In this document: positions 16,101-23,460 of the stretch, piece by piece
Layout of the letters: each line of letters begins with the position of its first letter
How positions within the stretch are numbered: position 1 is the stretch's first letter
Source: an uncultured Eubacteriales bacterium
Lineage (GTDB): Bacteria; Bacillota; Clostridia; Oscillospirales; QAMX01
Length of the DNA stretch: 23,612 bases
Assembly: GCA_900551265.1 (NCBI GenBank)
Contig: URVL01000018.1
Location: 1-23,612 of the forward strand
Reading direction: 5' to 3'
The notes under the pieces: generated by a model
What the model was told of the DNA's origin: nothing
The model's input: only the letters and a program-made list of their open reading frames with translations
The model's database searches: none
Position numbers and translations under genes: made by a program

Positions 16101-17639
16101 CTCATTTACGATCTGAAAAACGCCAATAACCGCGCGCGCATCTCCGTGAAGCTGGTGTCGGAAGCCGGTGTTGGAACCATTGCGGCAGGCGTTGCGAAAG
16201 CGGGCGCGCAGGTGATCCTGATCTCCGGTTACGACGGAGGCACCGGTGCTGCGCCGCGTACTTCCATTCATGACGCGGGCCTCCCATGGGAGCTTGGCCT
16301 GTCGGAAACGCACCAGACGCTCGTACAAAACGGCCTGCGTTCCCGGGTGCGCATCGAGACGGATGGTAAGCTGATGTCCGGCCGCGACGTGGCGATTGCC
16401 TGTATGCTGGGCGCGGAGGAGTTTGGCTTTGCAACGGCGCCGCTTGTCACAATGGGATGTGTGATGATGCGCGTGTGCAATAAGGACACCTGCCCGGTGG
16501 GGATTGCAACGCAGAATCCGGAATTGCGGAAGAGATTCCGCGGCAAGCCGGAGTATGTGGAAAACTTTATGCGCTTCATTGCGGAGGAATTGCGTGAAAT
16601 TATGGCGTCGCTGGGGATCCGCACGGTCGATGAGCTGGTTGGGCGTACCGATCTGCTGCGCATGCGTGAGCACATGGTGACGCGCCGTGCGGCGAGCGTG
16701 GATCTGTCCCGCGTTCTGGCCGGCTGCGGCACGGCGGCGGAACGTTTCCGTCCGGAGGATGTATATGACTTTCATTTAGATAAAACCGTTGACGAGCGCG
16801 TGATCCTGCAACACCTGGAAAAGCAGCTGAAACGCGGGAAGCCGGGACACCTGGAGATCGAGATTTCGAGCACGGACCGTACGCTCGGTACGATTTTCGG
16901 CACGGAAATCACAAGACTCCACGGAAATACGCTCCCGGACGATACGTATGTGATTCACTGTACCGGCGGCGGCGGGCAATCCTTTGGCGCGTTTATCCCG
17001 AAGGGCCTCACACTGGAGGTTGAGGGAGACAGCAACGACTATTTCGGAAAGGGACTGTCCGGCGGAAAGCTCATTATTTATCCTCCCAGGGACAGCCGGT
17101 TTGCAGCGGAGGAGAATATTATAATTGGCAACGTTGCGCTTTATGGCGCGACAAGCGGCCGTGCCTTTATTCGGGGCATTGCGGGCGAACGCTTTTGCGT
17201 GCGAAACTCAGGTGCCAGCGCCGTGTGCGAGGGCGTAGGAGACCACGGCTGCGAGTACATGACGGGCGGATGCGTCGTGGTGCTGGGGCAGACAGGTAAA
17301 AACTTTGCGGCCGGTATGTCCGGCGGCGTGGCGTATGTCCTGGATGAGAAACACGATCTGTACCGCCGTGTGAATAAAGAACTGGTTTCAATCGAGCTTG
17401 TCACCAAGAGCCGCGATATCGACGAACTCCGCGAGCTCATTGAGGCGCATTATAAAGCGACCGGTTCTGTTGTGGCCGCGCGGATTCTCTCGGATTTCGA
17501 TGGATATTTGCCGGCTTTCAAAAAGATTATGCCGGTAGGCTACCAGCGTATGCTCCAGGGCATTGCCCACTTTGAGGAGTTGGGTGAAACCCGCGAGCAG
17601 GCGGAAATGGATGCGTTTTATGCAAACGCTGCAAACTAA
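13101..17639 (+). CDS. gltB: Glutamate synthase, large (alpha) subunit
   Basis: Converts glutamine plus 2-oxoglutarate to two glutamates, completing the GS-GOGAT cycle. The 1512 residues contain the full set of domains: a class II (Ntn) glutaminase with probable nucleophile C24 in HDACGIG after a 23-residue leader; a central linker domain; the FMN-binding synthase domain (NSGEGGEMPERLG near 905, SGYDGGTGAAPRTS, and the 3Fe-4S cysteines C1120-x5-C1126-x4-C1131); and the C-terminal GXGXG beta-helix (FGKGLSGGKLIIYPP, FAAGMSGGVAYVLD). The start is GTG at 13101, with AGGAGG 7 nt upstream. It is followed 12 nt later by gltD. No truncation or frameshift is seen. Confidence 0.97.
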   Translation: MKYACGDQRKNTGLYDERFEHDACGIGAVVSMKGEKSYRTVDDALKIVEKLEHRAGRDATGETGDGVGILLQISHRFFSQVARDAGIALGEERDYGVGMFFFPQDVLKRNQAMKMLEIITEKEGMEFLGWRKVPVAPDILGQKARDCMPYIMQCFIKRPENVARGLDFDRKLFVVRRVFEQSNDNTYVPSLSSRTIVYKGMFLVHQLRRFYLDLQNRSYETAIALVHSRFSTNTNPSWERAHPNRLILHNGEINTIRGNIDRMLAREETMYSPLLADDMDKILPVVETSGSDSAMLDNTLEFLMFGGMELPKAVMVTIPEPWASDTDMSRAKRDMYHYYATMMEPWDGPAAVLFSDGDVVGAVLDRNGLRPARYYITDDDTLILSSEVGVLDMDPARIVKKSRLRPGKMLLADTVRRTLVGDDELKERYAAEQPYGEWLDRELVYLKDLPIPNRRVEMHDQRRRDQLYKAFGYTYEDVKSVILPMAQTGSEPTASMGTDIPLAVLSEKHQPLFNYFKQMFAQVTNPPIDAIREEIVTDTTVYIGDDGDLLEDRPDNCNVLQIQNPILTSVDLMKIRDMKKPGFKVETVSLLYYKNTPLDRALDHLFVRCDRAYRGGANVLILSDRGVDENHVAIPSLLAVSALEQYLVRTKKRTAVSVILESAEPRTVHHFATLLGYGARAVNPYLAQECIAELIEKGMLDKDLHVAIDDYNSAVLHGIVKIASKMGISTIQSYQSAQIFEAVGIRSDVIDRYFTNTISRVGGIGLEEIAEGVDWRHTHAFDPLGLGTDSTLDTTGAHQLRSGPDKEDHMYNPLTIVTLQRAAQLGDYGIFKQYTAMVDDETKPHTLRGLLDFVKSPDGGIPIEEVEPVSEIVKRFKTGAMSYGSISQEAHECMAIAMNRLGGRSNSGEGGEMPERLGTERGSAIKQVASGRFGVTSEYLVSAEEIQIKMAQGAKPGEGGHLPGRKVYPWIAKTRHSTPGVALISPPPHHDIYSIEDLAQLIYDLKNANNRARISVKLVSEAGVGTIAAGVAKAGAQVILISGYDGGTGAAPRTSIHDAGLPWELGLSETHQTLVQNGLRSRVRIETDGKLMSGRDVAIACMLGAEEFGFATAPLVTMGCVMMRVCNKDTCPVGIATQNPELRKRFRGKPEYVENFMRFIAEELREIMASLGIRTVDELVGRTDLLRMREHMVTRRAASVDLSRVLAGCGTAAERFRPEDVYDFHLDKTVDERVILQHLEKQLKRGKPGHLEIEISSTDRTLGTIFGTEITRLHGNTLPDDTYVIHCTGGGGQSFGAFIPKGLTLEVEGDSNDYFGKGLSGGKLIIYPPRDSRFAAEENIIIGNVALYGATSGRAFIRGIAGERFCVRNSGASAVCEGVGDHGCEYMTGGCVVVLGQTGKNFAAGMSGGVAYVLDEKHDLYRRVNKELVSIELVTKSRDIDELRELIEAHYKATGSVVAARILSDFDGYLPAFKKIMPVGYQRMLQGIAHFEELGETREQAEMDAFYANAAN

Positions 17640-17651
17640 GGAGGGGAGAAC

Positions 17652-19139
17652 ATGGGAAAAGCAACCGGTTTCATGGAATATGACCGCCAGGTGAATCCTT
17701 CTGTCGAACCTTTGGAGCGCATTCGGAATTTCCGCGAATTCCACCCCCGCCTACCGGCGGAAAAACGCCGTCTGCAGGGCGCACGGTGTATGGACTGTGG
17801 CGTGCCGTTTTGCCAATCGGGGATATCTATCGGCGGCGCGTTTACGGGCTGCCCACTCCACAACCTGATCCCTGAATGGAACGATATGACGTATCTCGGC
17901 AATCCCGGTCATGCCTTTGACCGGCTCCGTAAAACCAACAATTTTCCGGAGTTCACCGGGCGGGTTTGTCCGGCGCTCTGCGAGGCGGCGTGTACCTGCG
18001 GGCTCCATGGCGAGCCTGTCACGGTACGCGAGAACGAACTGGCAATTTCTGACGAGGCGTATGCCGCCGGCCGCATGACGCCGGAGCCGCCGGCGGTGCG
18101 TACCGGTAAACGGGTCGCAATCGTCGGTTCCGGTCCGGCCGGGCTTGCGGCGGCAGACCAGCTTAACCACCGTGGACACGAAGTCACGGTTTATGAGCGG
18201 GACGACCGTGCCGGCGGACTGCTCATGTACGGAATCCCCAACATGAAATTGGAGAAGGAAGTCGTCGAGCGCCGCGTGCAGCTTATGGCCGACGAAGGCG
18301 TTCAGTTTGTCACCAACACGGACATAGGGTGCGATATTCCGGCGGAGGATCTCCTGAAAAACTTCGATGCGGTGGTGCTGTGCTGCGGCGCAAAGAAGCC
18401 GCGGGATCTGTCCGTCCCGGGACGCGAGAGCGCGGGCGTATATTTTGCAGTGGACTTTTTGAAGTCTACGACGAAGAGCCTGTTGGAAACCGGTCTTTCG
18501 GACGGCACTTATATCTCGGCGGCGGGAAAGCATGTGATTGTCGTCGGCGGCGGCGATACGGGAAACGACTGCGTGGGAACGGCGATCCGTCATGGCTGCG
18601 CGTCGGTTGTGCAGCTTGAAATGATGCCGAAGCCGCCGGAAACCCGTACCGACGCAAATCCCTGGCCGGAGTGGCCCCGGGTGTTGAAAACCGACTATGG
18701 CCAGGAAGAGGCAATTGCGGTGTTTGGACATGATCCGCGTGTCTACCAGACGACGGTGAAGGAAATGCTTGCGGATGAGCAGGGCGCGCTGAAGGCGGTC
18801 AAGACTGTGAAACTTGACGCTGTGCGGGACCCGGAGACCGGACGCACAAGCATGAAGGAAATTCCCGGAAGTGAAGAGGTGATTCCAGCGGAGCTGCTGC
18901 TCATTGCAGCGGGATTTTTAGGGCCGCAGGACTATGTCGCCGATGCTTTCGGCGTCGGACGTGATGGGCGCAGCAATGTGAAGACCTGCGATGGAGGCCA
19001 CAAAACCTGCGTGGAAAAAGTCTTTGCCGCTGGCGATATGCGCAGAGGCCAGTCCCTGGTCGTGTGGGCGATTGCCGAAGGCCGCGCCGCCGCGCGCGAA
19101 GTGGATGAATATTTGATGGGTTATACGAATTTAAATTAA
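17652..19139 (+). CDS. gltD: Glutamate synthase, small (beta) subunit
   Basis: Supplies electrons from NAD(P)H through FAD and iron-sulfur clusters to GltB. At 495 residues it has the standard length. Cysteines for two [4Fe-4S] clusters are at the N-terminus: CMDCGVPFC (C46, C49, C54) with C67, and C106-x3-C110-x3-C114. The FAD-binding [13 protein letters not shown] begins at ~159 and the NAD(P)H-binding [11 protein letters not shown] at ~315; [20 protein letters not shown] near the end is the FAD-contacting motif. AAGGAGG lies 7 nt before the ATG. Transcription with gltB is nearly certain from the 12-nt spacing. Confidence 0.97.
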   Translation: MGKATGFMEYDRQVNPSVEPLERIRNFREFHPRLPAEKRRLQGARCMDCGVPFCQSGISIGGAFTGCPLHNLIPEWNDMTYLGNPGHAFDRLRKTNNFPEFTGRVCPALCEAACTCGLHGEPVTVRENELAISDEAYAAGRMTPEPPAVRTGKRVAIVGSGPAGLAAADQLNHRGHEVTVYERDDRAGGLLMYGIPNMKLEKEVVERRVQLMADEGVQFVTNTDIGCDIPAEDLLKNFDAVVLCCGAKKPRDLSVPGRESAGVYFAVDFLKSTTKSLLETGLSDGTYISAAGKHVIVVGGGDTGNDCVGTAIRHGCASVVQLEMMPKPPETRTDANPWPEWPRVLKTDYGQEEAIAVFGHDPRVYQTTVKEMLADEQGALKAVKTVKLDAVRDPETGRTSMKEIPGSEEVIPAELLLIAAGFLGPQDYVADAFGVGRDGRSNVKTCDGGHKTCVEKVFAAGDMRRGQSLVVWAIAEGRAAAREVDEYLMGYTNLN

Positions 19140-19153
19140 CTGTCTTGCCGAGG

Positions 19154-19207
19154 GCGTCCTTTCAGGGCGCCTTTGGCTTTCCCCGGACGCAGCGCTTTTT
19201 TGTTTTT
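19154..19207 (+). terminator. Probable terminator after gltD
   Basis: GCGTCC (19154-19159) can pair with GGACGC (19185-19190), and GGGCG/CGCC pairings are possible inside. A T-rich tract (19196-19207, one G within it) follows after five further bases. The stem is short and the spacing imperfect, so this is less certain than the other terminators, but the position is right: directly after gltD and before the carA promoter. Confidence 0.45.
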
Positions 19208-19219
19208 CACGGACATATA

Positions 19220-19248
19220 TTGGCGGCGCCGGATTTTTTGTGTATAAT
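19220..19248 (+). promoter_or_regulatory. Promoter of carA
   Basis: TTGGCG (19220-19225, 4/6) and a perfect TATAAT (19243-19248) are 17 nt apart; the start would be near 19255, leaving a leader of about 96 nt. I see no clear terminator hairpin or PyrR-type site in that leader. Confidence 0.65.
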
Positions 19249-19350
19249 AGAAAAAACGGCGCATATGCGGAACACAGGAGCGTTTTGCGGCATTTTTGAA
19301 AGAGAGGATGGCGCGCGCCGAATGTATTTCCTGATACGAAGGGGTATTTC

Positions 19351-20409
19351 ATGGAGAAGGCATATCTTGTTTTGGAAAATGGAGACATATTTGAAGGCGT
19401 AAGACTTGGCGCACCGGTGGATTCTGTCGGGGAGCTGGTGTTCAATACCGGCATGAGCGGCTATATTGAAACGCTCACCGACCCCAGCTATTACGGACAA
19501 ATTGTTCTGTTTACGTTTCCAACCATCGGCAACTATGGAATCATTCCGGAAGATTTCGAGGGCGCGTGCGTGGTGCGCGGGTGCGTGATGCGTGAATGGT
19601 GCGACGCGCCGTCAAATTTCCGCTCAGAGGAAGATCTGGACACTTTTTTGAAAGAACAGGGTGTCGCCGGCATTGCCGGCGTGGATACGCGGCAAATTAC
19701 AAAACTCATCCGTGAAAGCGGCGTAATGAACGCTATGATTTGCGGGGCGGTTCCGGAAAGTCTGAATGCGCTGCGTGATTACCGCGTGGTACAGGCTGTG
19801 GAACATGTAAGCGGAAGAGAGCGCTGCGTCTATCCGGCGGAAGGCGGGGAGCGCTTTCGTGTGACGCTGATCGATTACGGCGCGAAGCGTGGAATCATCC
19901 GGGACCTTGCCGCCCGCGGCTGTACGGTGACGGCAGTGCCGTACGATACGCCGGCGGAGTCAATTTTGGCTGACGCCCCGGACGGCGTGATGCTCTCAAA
20001 CGGGCCCGGAGACCCGGCGGACAATCGCCGGGCAATTGCGGAACTTGCCAAGCTGATGGGCCGGGTGCCGGTATTCGGCATCTGTCTTGGGCATCAGCTG
20101 ATGGCGTTGGCGCAGGGCGGGCGCACGGGTAAACTCAAGTACGGCCACCGCGGCGGTAACCAGCCTGTCCGGGACACGGCAACGGGGAAGTGCTATATCA
20201 CAAGTCAAAATCATGGTTACGCAGTTTTGACGGATGCGTTGCCGGAGGGCGCGCAGCTGAGCTTTGAAAACGTTAACGACGGCACATGCGAGGGATTGGT
20301 TTATCCTGCCCTCCGAGCGTTTTCCGTACAATTCCATCCCGAGGCCCGGCCAGGCCCGGAAGACACGTCGTTTTTGTTTGACCGCTTCCTTGACATGATG
20401 AGCAAATGA
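19351..20409 (+). CDS. carA: Carbamoyl-phosphate synthase, small (glutaminase) subunit
   Basis: Hydrolyses glutamine and passes ammonia to the large subunit CarB for carbamoyl phosphate synthesis (pyrimidine and arginine pathways). The 352-residue protein has the N-terminal CarA domain (ENGDIFEGVRLGA..., FNTGMSGYIETLTDPSYYGQ, GIAGVDTRQITKLIRE) and a class I amidotransferase domain with the full triad: C245 in VFGICLGHQ, and H329 and E331 in VQFHPEA. AAGGGG lies 6 nt before the ATG. Unusually, carB does not follow: the next gene is on the opposite strand. Its placement behind gltD fits its use of glutamine, but the intervening promoter suggests independent expression. Confidence 0.96.
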   Translation: MEKAYLVLENGDIFEGVRLGAPVDSVGELVFNTGMSGYIETLTDPSYYGQIVLFTFPTIGNYGIIPEDFEGACVVRGCVMREWCDAPSNFRSEEDLDTFLKEQGVAGIAGVDTRQITKLIRESGVMNAMICGAVPESLNALRDYRVVQAVEHVSGRERCVYPAEGGERFRVTLIDYGAKRGIIRDLAARGCTVTAVPYDTPAESILADAPDGVMLSNGPGDPADNRRAIAELAKLMGRVPVFGICLGHQLMALAQGGRTGKLKYGHRGGNQPVRDTATGKCYITSQNHGYAVLTDALPEGAQLSFENVNDGTCEGLVYPALRAFSVQFHPEARPGPEDTSFLFDRFLDMMSK

Positions 20410-20415
20410 ACGGCA

Positions 20416-20464
20416 TAAAAAGAGAGGCGCACAGCCGAGAAGAAACTCCCGGCTGTGCGCCTCT
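20416..20464 (-). terminator. Strong shared terminator between carA and the GH39 gene
   Basis: A perfect 15-bp GC-rich stem, 20423-20437 (AGAGGCGCACAGCCG) with 20450-20464, and a 12-nt loop. On the minus strand it is followed within three bases by TTTTT, so it ends the GH39 transcript; on the plus strand it lies 13 nt beyond the carA stop but lacks a T tract there. Confidence 0.8.
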
Positions 20465-20484
20465 GCTTGCAAAAAGGCGGCGCG

Positions 20485-21963
20485 TTACAGCTTTTTCAAT
20501 TCCACAAGGCAGACTTCGTTTTCCGACAGCGTCAGCTCATGAGAGAACGTGCCGTCAATGGTGACGATATCGCATGCAGGCGCACAGCGCGAACAGAGGG
20601 CAAGCGCTGAAACCTGTTCGCGCGTGAGATTTTCGGGACAGCCGAGCTTCCGGTATTCGTCATAGACATCCGCTTTTCCGTACCCAATGCGCCGCTCAAT
20701 GAGCAAATAGGCGCCCGGCGTGAGACCTTCTGCCGAGAGCGTCACCTGTTCCTCTCCGTGCGGCGGCAGATCGCGCGTGAAGTAGCGCTCATTGGGCTCA
20801 TCGCCCTGGGCGGGTTTTTTATAGTTCCAGAAGAGAAATTGAACGTCGCCGCCGTCGTGACAAACCCAGGCGTCCGGATCCTCGCACGAAAGTTCGCGCG
20901 AACCCAGGGCGTGATAAAATTCATAGGCATAAAAGGAAGGCTTTTTGAGCCCCTGAAGGTTTATCATGCCAAAGCCGCCGTGAAACGGTGTAGGCGCGGG
21001 ACCGCTCTCTTCAAAGACGTCCGTAAACGTCCAGTAGGACATGGCTTCCACGCTGCCCTCGATACGTTTCAGGTGATGGAGAATATACGGCGCGGAGATA
21101 TAGGAGTCGTGGATGTTGTCGCGGCTTGAATAGGAGGCGCTCCATTCGGTGTAGTAGAGCGGCAGATGCGGCATGGCGCTCTCTAAAATCTGCTGCCGTG
21201 CCCTGCGTACGTCACGCACAATGCTGTCCGGATCGTCAATGAGACGGTGCAGGTCACGCCCAAATTCGTCAAGCGCGCCCTCGACGCCATAGGTATGTGT
21301 AGAGATGAAGTCGAGCGGGATATCATTTTCTGCGCAGTGGGCAATCATTTCGGGAATCCAGCGGTTTGAGGAAGTCGCCGGACCGCCGACGCGGAATACC
21401 GGACTGACGGATTTTACAGCACGTGCGGCCGCGTCGTAAATGCGGAAATAATCGTGCATGTCTCCCTCAAAGAAAGCAGGGTAGTCCGGCTCGTTCCAGA
21501 CCTCGAAAAACCACAGAGCGACCTCGTCATGGCCGTAGCGTTCAACGCAGTGCTGTGTAAATGCCTCGACCAGCGCGCCCCACTTGTCAAGATCGGCGGG
21601 CGGCGTGACATTGCCGCGCCACCAGAAAATGGTCTTCTCGCCGGAAGCCATTGCACGCGGTGTGAAGGAAAGTTCGACAAACGGACGGATACCGAGCGAA
21701 AGCATCATGTCGAAGACCTCATCGATGTACTGCCAGTTATAGATGGGGCGGCCGTCAGGTGCTTCGCGATAAACGGCCATATCGTCATGGAAGAGGCCGT
21801 GAAACCGCAGGTAACGGAACCCGCAGTGTTCGACGGCGGTCTTCAGATGCTCATAAAAGTCCCGGCGCAGCGCTTCGTTTGCGCGCCCTGCGCCGACGCA
21901 GAAAGAGGCAAAACGGTCGCGTGGTCCGCGTTCGTTATAAAGATCGGCTGTAATGTTCCGCAT
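20485..21963 (-). CDS. Glycoside hydrolase family 39, beta-xylosidase-like
   Basis: From the ATG at 21963 the protein has 492 residues and no signal peptide, so it should act in the cytoplasm on imported oligosaccharides. It has the TIM-barrel features of retaining GH39 enzymes: the acid/base E158 in FFEVWNEPDYPAFF and the nucleophile E273 in YYTEWSASYSSRD, about 115 residues apart as in characterised beta-xylosidases of this family. FRYLRFHGLFHDDMAVY and FISTHTYGVEG are further family blocks. Residues after ~380 form a C-terminal beta-sandwich-type region. GGGAGG lies 7 nt before the chosen ATG; the frame extends upstream to 22032, through the promoter. GH39 also contains other specificities, so xylosidase is probable and not proven. 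It diverges from an esterase gene. Confidence 0.88.
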   Translation of the reverse strand: MRNITADLYNERGPRDRFASFCVGAGRANEALRRDFYEHLKTAVEHCGFRYLRFHGLFHDDMAVYREAPDGRPIYNWQYIDEVFDMMLSLGIRPFVELSFTPRAMASGEKTIFWWRGNVTPPADLDKWGALVEAFTQHCVERYGHDEVALWFFEVWNEPDYPAFFEGDMHDYFRIYDAAARAVKSVSPVFRVGGPATSSNRWIPEMIAHCAENDIPLDFISTHTYGVEGALDEFGRDLHRLIDDPDSIVRDVRRARQQILESAMPHLPLYYTEWSASYSSRDNIHDSYISAPYILHHLKRIEGSVEAMSYWTFTDVFEESGPAPTPFHGGFGMINLQGLKKPSFYAYEFYHALGSRELSCEDPDAWVCHDGGDVQFLFWNYKKPAQGDEPNERYFTRDLPPHGEEQVTLSAEGLTPGAYLLIERRIGYGKADVYDEYRKLGCPENLTREQVSALALCSRCAPACDIVTIDGTFSHELTLSENEVCLVELKKL

Positions 21964-21992
21964 AAGGTGCCCTCCCGTTTCTGGTATTTTAA

Positions 21993-22021
21993 TTGAAAAC
22001 TTTTTCTGGATACAGTATAGC
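21993..22021 (+). promoter_or_regulatory. Alternative upstream promoter for the esterase gene
   Basis: TTGAAA (21993-21998, 5/6) and TATAGC (22016-22021, 4/6) are 17 nt apart on the plus strand. It overlaps the palindrome at 22014-22046 and would start transcription inside it. Confidence 0.35.
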
Positions 22022-22046
22022 ATGTTCCACATCGTTATGCTATACT
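22014..22046. promoter_or_regulatory. Palindromic divergent promoter/operator between GH39 and esterase genes
   Basis: AGTATAGCAT (22014-22023) and ATGCTATACT (22037-22046) are a perfect 10-bp inverted repeat with a 13-nt centre. Each arm, read outward, contains an extended -10 (TGC followed by TATACT), one pointing to the GH39 gene and one to the esterase gene. The arrangement suggests two mirror-image promoters that share one control site and would compete or be co-repressed by a dimeric regulator. Confidence 0.6.
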
Positions 22047-22077
22047 AAAAAGAAATAAGAAGGACAGGAGGTTTTTT

Positions 22078-22932
22078 ATGAAGATCTTTCAGGCAAACGC
22101 ATCACTCTCGGGACTGGCCAGCGTCAAGCTGAATGTCCCGTACGCCTGCCCGGACGGGCATGAACTGTGCATGCACGTGATGTACCCGCAGGATATTGGT
22201 CAGGGCGTGCGGCATCCGCTGATTGTCTTTTTACAGGGCAGCGGCTGGACAAAGCCGGGGCTCGAGTACGAACTGCCGCAGCTTTGCCGGTTTGCGCAAC
22301 ACGGCTATGTCGTCGCGACGATAGACCATCGCCATGCGAGTGAAGCGCGCGGACGTTTGGGATTTTTGGAAGATACCAAGTCTGCGATTCGTTTCCTGCG
22401 TGCCCATGCGGACGAATACGGCATTGACTCCGAGCGTGTGTGCATGTGGGGCACGTCTTCCGGCGGCAATACGGCGTTGCTTGTCGGTATGACATATGAC
22501 ATGCCGGAGTTTGATGTGGGCGAGAATCTCGACCAGTCAAGCCGCGTACAGCTTGTTGTGGATACCTTCGGGCCTGCTAACCTGGTGGATATTGTGCTGG
22601 CGCGATTTTCAGATCGCAGCATATATGAACCGGAAAATACATTTTCCTGTCTGGCGGACGGGTTCCCGGGAGATAATCTGGCGATTTTTGAAAAAATGAG
22701 CCCGATGACGTATGTTGGACAGGGAAAAGAGTTGCCGCCGATGCTGATTTTAAATGGCGACGCGGATGAACTTGTCACGTATGAGAGTTCGCTGCAGTTT
22801 TATGAGGAAATGATTGCGCATGGCTACGATGTGGATTTTGTCAAAGTAGAAAATGGCCCGCACGAGGGCAGTTTCTGGAGTCCGGAACTCTTCGATTATA
22901 TCCGTTCATATATTGACGTCAAACTGAAGTAA
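22078..22932 (+). CDS. Alpha/beta-hydrolase, probable carbohydrate esterase
   Basis: A 284-residue cytoplasmic hydrolase of the esterase/lipase and BD-FAE-like group. The oxyanion region LIVFLQGSGWTKPG resembles HGGGW; the nucleophile is S127 in MWGTSSGGNTALL; the acid is D228 or D230 in LILNGDADELVTYESS; and the histidine is H262 in ENGPHEGSFW. Such enzymes remove acyl groups (acetyl and similar) from sugars. There is no signal peptide. AGGAGG lies 6 nt before the ATG. Shared control with a GH39 glycosidase suggests deacylation of imported xylo-oligosaccharides, an inference from context. The exact acyl substrate cannot be read from the sequence. Confidence 0.85.
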   Translation: MKIFQANASLSGLASVKLNVPYACPDGHELCMHVMYPQDIGQGVRHPLIVFLQGSGWTKPGLEYELPQLCRFAQHGYVVATIDHRHASEARGRLGFLEDTKSAIRFLRAHADEYGIDSERVCMWGTSSGGNTALLVGMTYDMPEFDVGENLDQSSRVQLVVDTFGPANLVDIVLARFSDRSIYEPENTFSCLADGFPGDNLAIFEKMSPMTYVGQGKELPPMLILNGDADELVTYESSLQFYEEMIAHGYDVDFVKVENGPHEGSFWSPELFDYIRSYIDVKLK

Positions 22933-22935
22933 CAA

Positions 22936-22978
22936 AAAAGACGGATGGGGCATGCGCTCCCATCCGTCTTTTCTTTTG
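22936..22978 (+). terminator. Terminator of the esterase gene
   Basis: A perfect 14-bp stem, 22936-22949 (AAAAGACGGATGGG) with 22959-22972, a 9-nt loop and a T-rich tail (TTTTCTTTT). It starts 3 nt after the esterase stop. The A-run at 22934-22939 makes it bidirectional. Confidence 0.88.
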
Positions 22979-23064
22979 AAAACCGGGCCAAGCGTAACGG
23001 ACGACTCTATTTGGCAGGCGCAAACTTCTACACATTTGTGGGCGGGGAAAGGATCGCAGGACGC
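22979..23064. other. Intergenic stretch without recognised content
   Basis: Between the esterase terminator and the terminator of the candidate RNA gene I see no open frame with a ribosome-binding site, no tRNA-like element and no clear repeat. Confidence 0.5.
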
Positions 23065-23106
23065 AAAAAAGCGGGACCTCCAGCCTGAAAAATCAGGCGG
23101 AGGCCC
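23065..23106 (-). terminator. Intrinsic terminator of the candidate minus-strand RNA gene
   Basis: GCCTGA (23083-23088) pairs with TCAGGC (23093-23098) around AAAA. The stem continues outward as CCTCC/GGAGG and GGG/CCC, with single-base bulges at 23082 and 23076, giving 14 pairs. On the minus strand it is followed by GC and six Ts (23070-23065). No protein gene precedes it on that strand. Confidence 0.8.
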
Positions 23107-23354
23107 CACTTCGTCTCGTACAAAGTTTTAATTTTTCCATCTAATGAAAAAGGCATCTATGGAAAATCACTTTGGATTTTGGGCTCTAAAAAGCCCGCAA
23201 ACCCGCATGAATACTGACAAAAATGGGGTGGACACTTTAGATGCCTCCCTTTTACGTAGTCGTAATACGCTAAAAAGCAAAAAATAAATTTCGCATCCCC
23301 ACTTTTGCGCTCAATGCCTTTAATTCATGAGCGCACATTAGCGAAACTCTCGCA
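23065..23354 (-). ncRNA. Candidate structured noncoding RNA of about 290 nt, class not recognised
   Basis: A stretch with no convincing protein gene but bounded by its own promoter (23361-23389) and intrinsic terminator (23065-23106), both on the minus strand. In between are several exact helices: GCGA/TCGC (23341-23344 with 23350-23353), an 8-bp stem 23306-23313 with 23328-23335, TTACG/CGTAA around a tetraloop near 23252-23265, GGGCT/AGCCC near 23180-23195, and a long-range 9-bp helix 23151-23159 with 23238-23246. A second long-range pairing, 23220-23228 with 23297-23306 (one bulge), would cross the latter and form a pseudoknot. I looked for the diagnostic sequences of tmRNA, RNase P RNA, SRP RNA and 6S RNA and did not find them. 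The raiA class and other clostridial RNAs of this size remain possible. Confidence 0.6.
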
Positions 23355-23360
23355 TGGGTA

Positions 23361-23389
23361 AGTATAGCATACTGGCCAAATCTTGTCCA
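23361..23389 (-). promoter_or_regulatory. Strong promoter of the candidate noncoding RNA
   Basis: On the minus strand TGGACA (23389-23384, 5/6) and TATACT (23366-23361, 5/6) are 17 nt apart, and the -10 is extended by TGC. The start would be near 23354. The ten bases ATGCTATACT are identical to the arms of the divergent promoter at 22014-22046. Confidence 0.7.
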
Positions 23390-23460
23390 GTGGATTTAAA
23401 CTGCATTTTATATTGGGGGTATTAGGATGACATGGCAATCATGGGATGAACAGTTACCCA

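Noticed and set aside
17751..18731. Long open frame (326 codons) antisense to gltD
   Set aside because: Fully covered by gltD, with low-complexity Arg/His-rich composition and no ribosome-binding site.
19255..19350. PyrR-type or T-box-type control in the carA leader
   Set aside because: No terminator hairpin or conserved leader sequence was found between the promoter and the start codon.
22906..23109. 67-codon minus-strand frame near the esterase terminator
   Set aside because: It runs through two terminator hairpins, lacks an SD site and has no recognisable features.
23065..23354. tmRNA, RNase P RNA, SRP RNA or 6S RNA
   Set aside because: No tag-peptide frame ending in Ala-Ala, no GAGGAAAGTCC or ACAGAAA blocks, no SRP core sequence, and no single long rod with a central bubble were visible.
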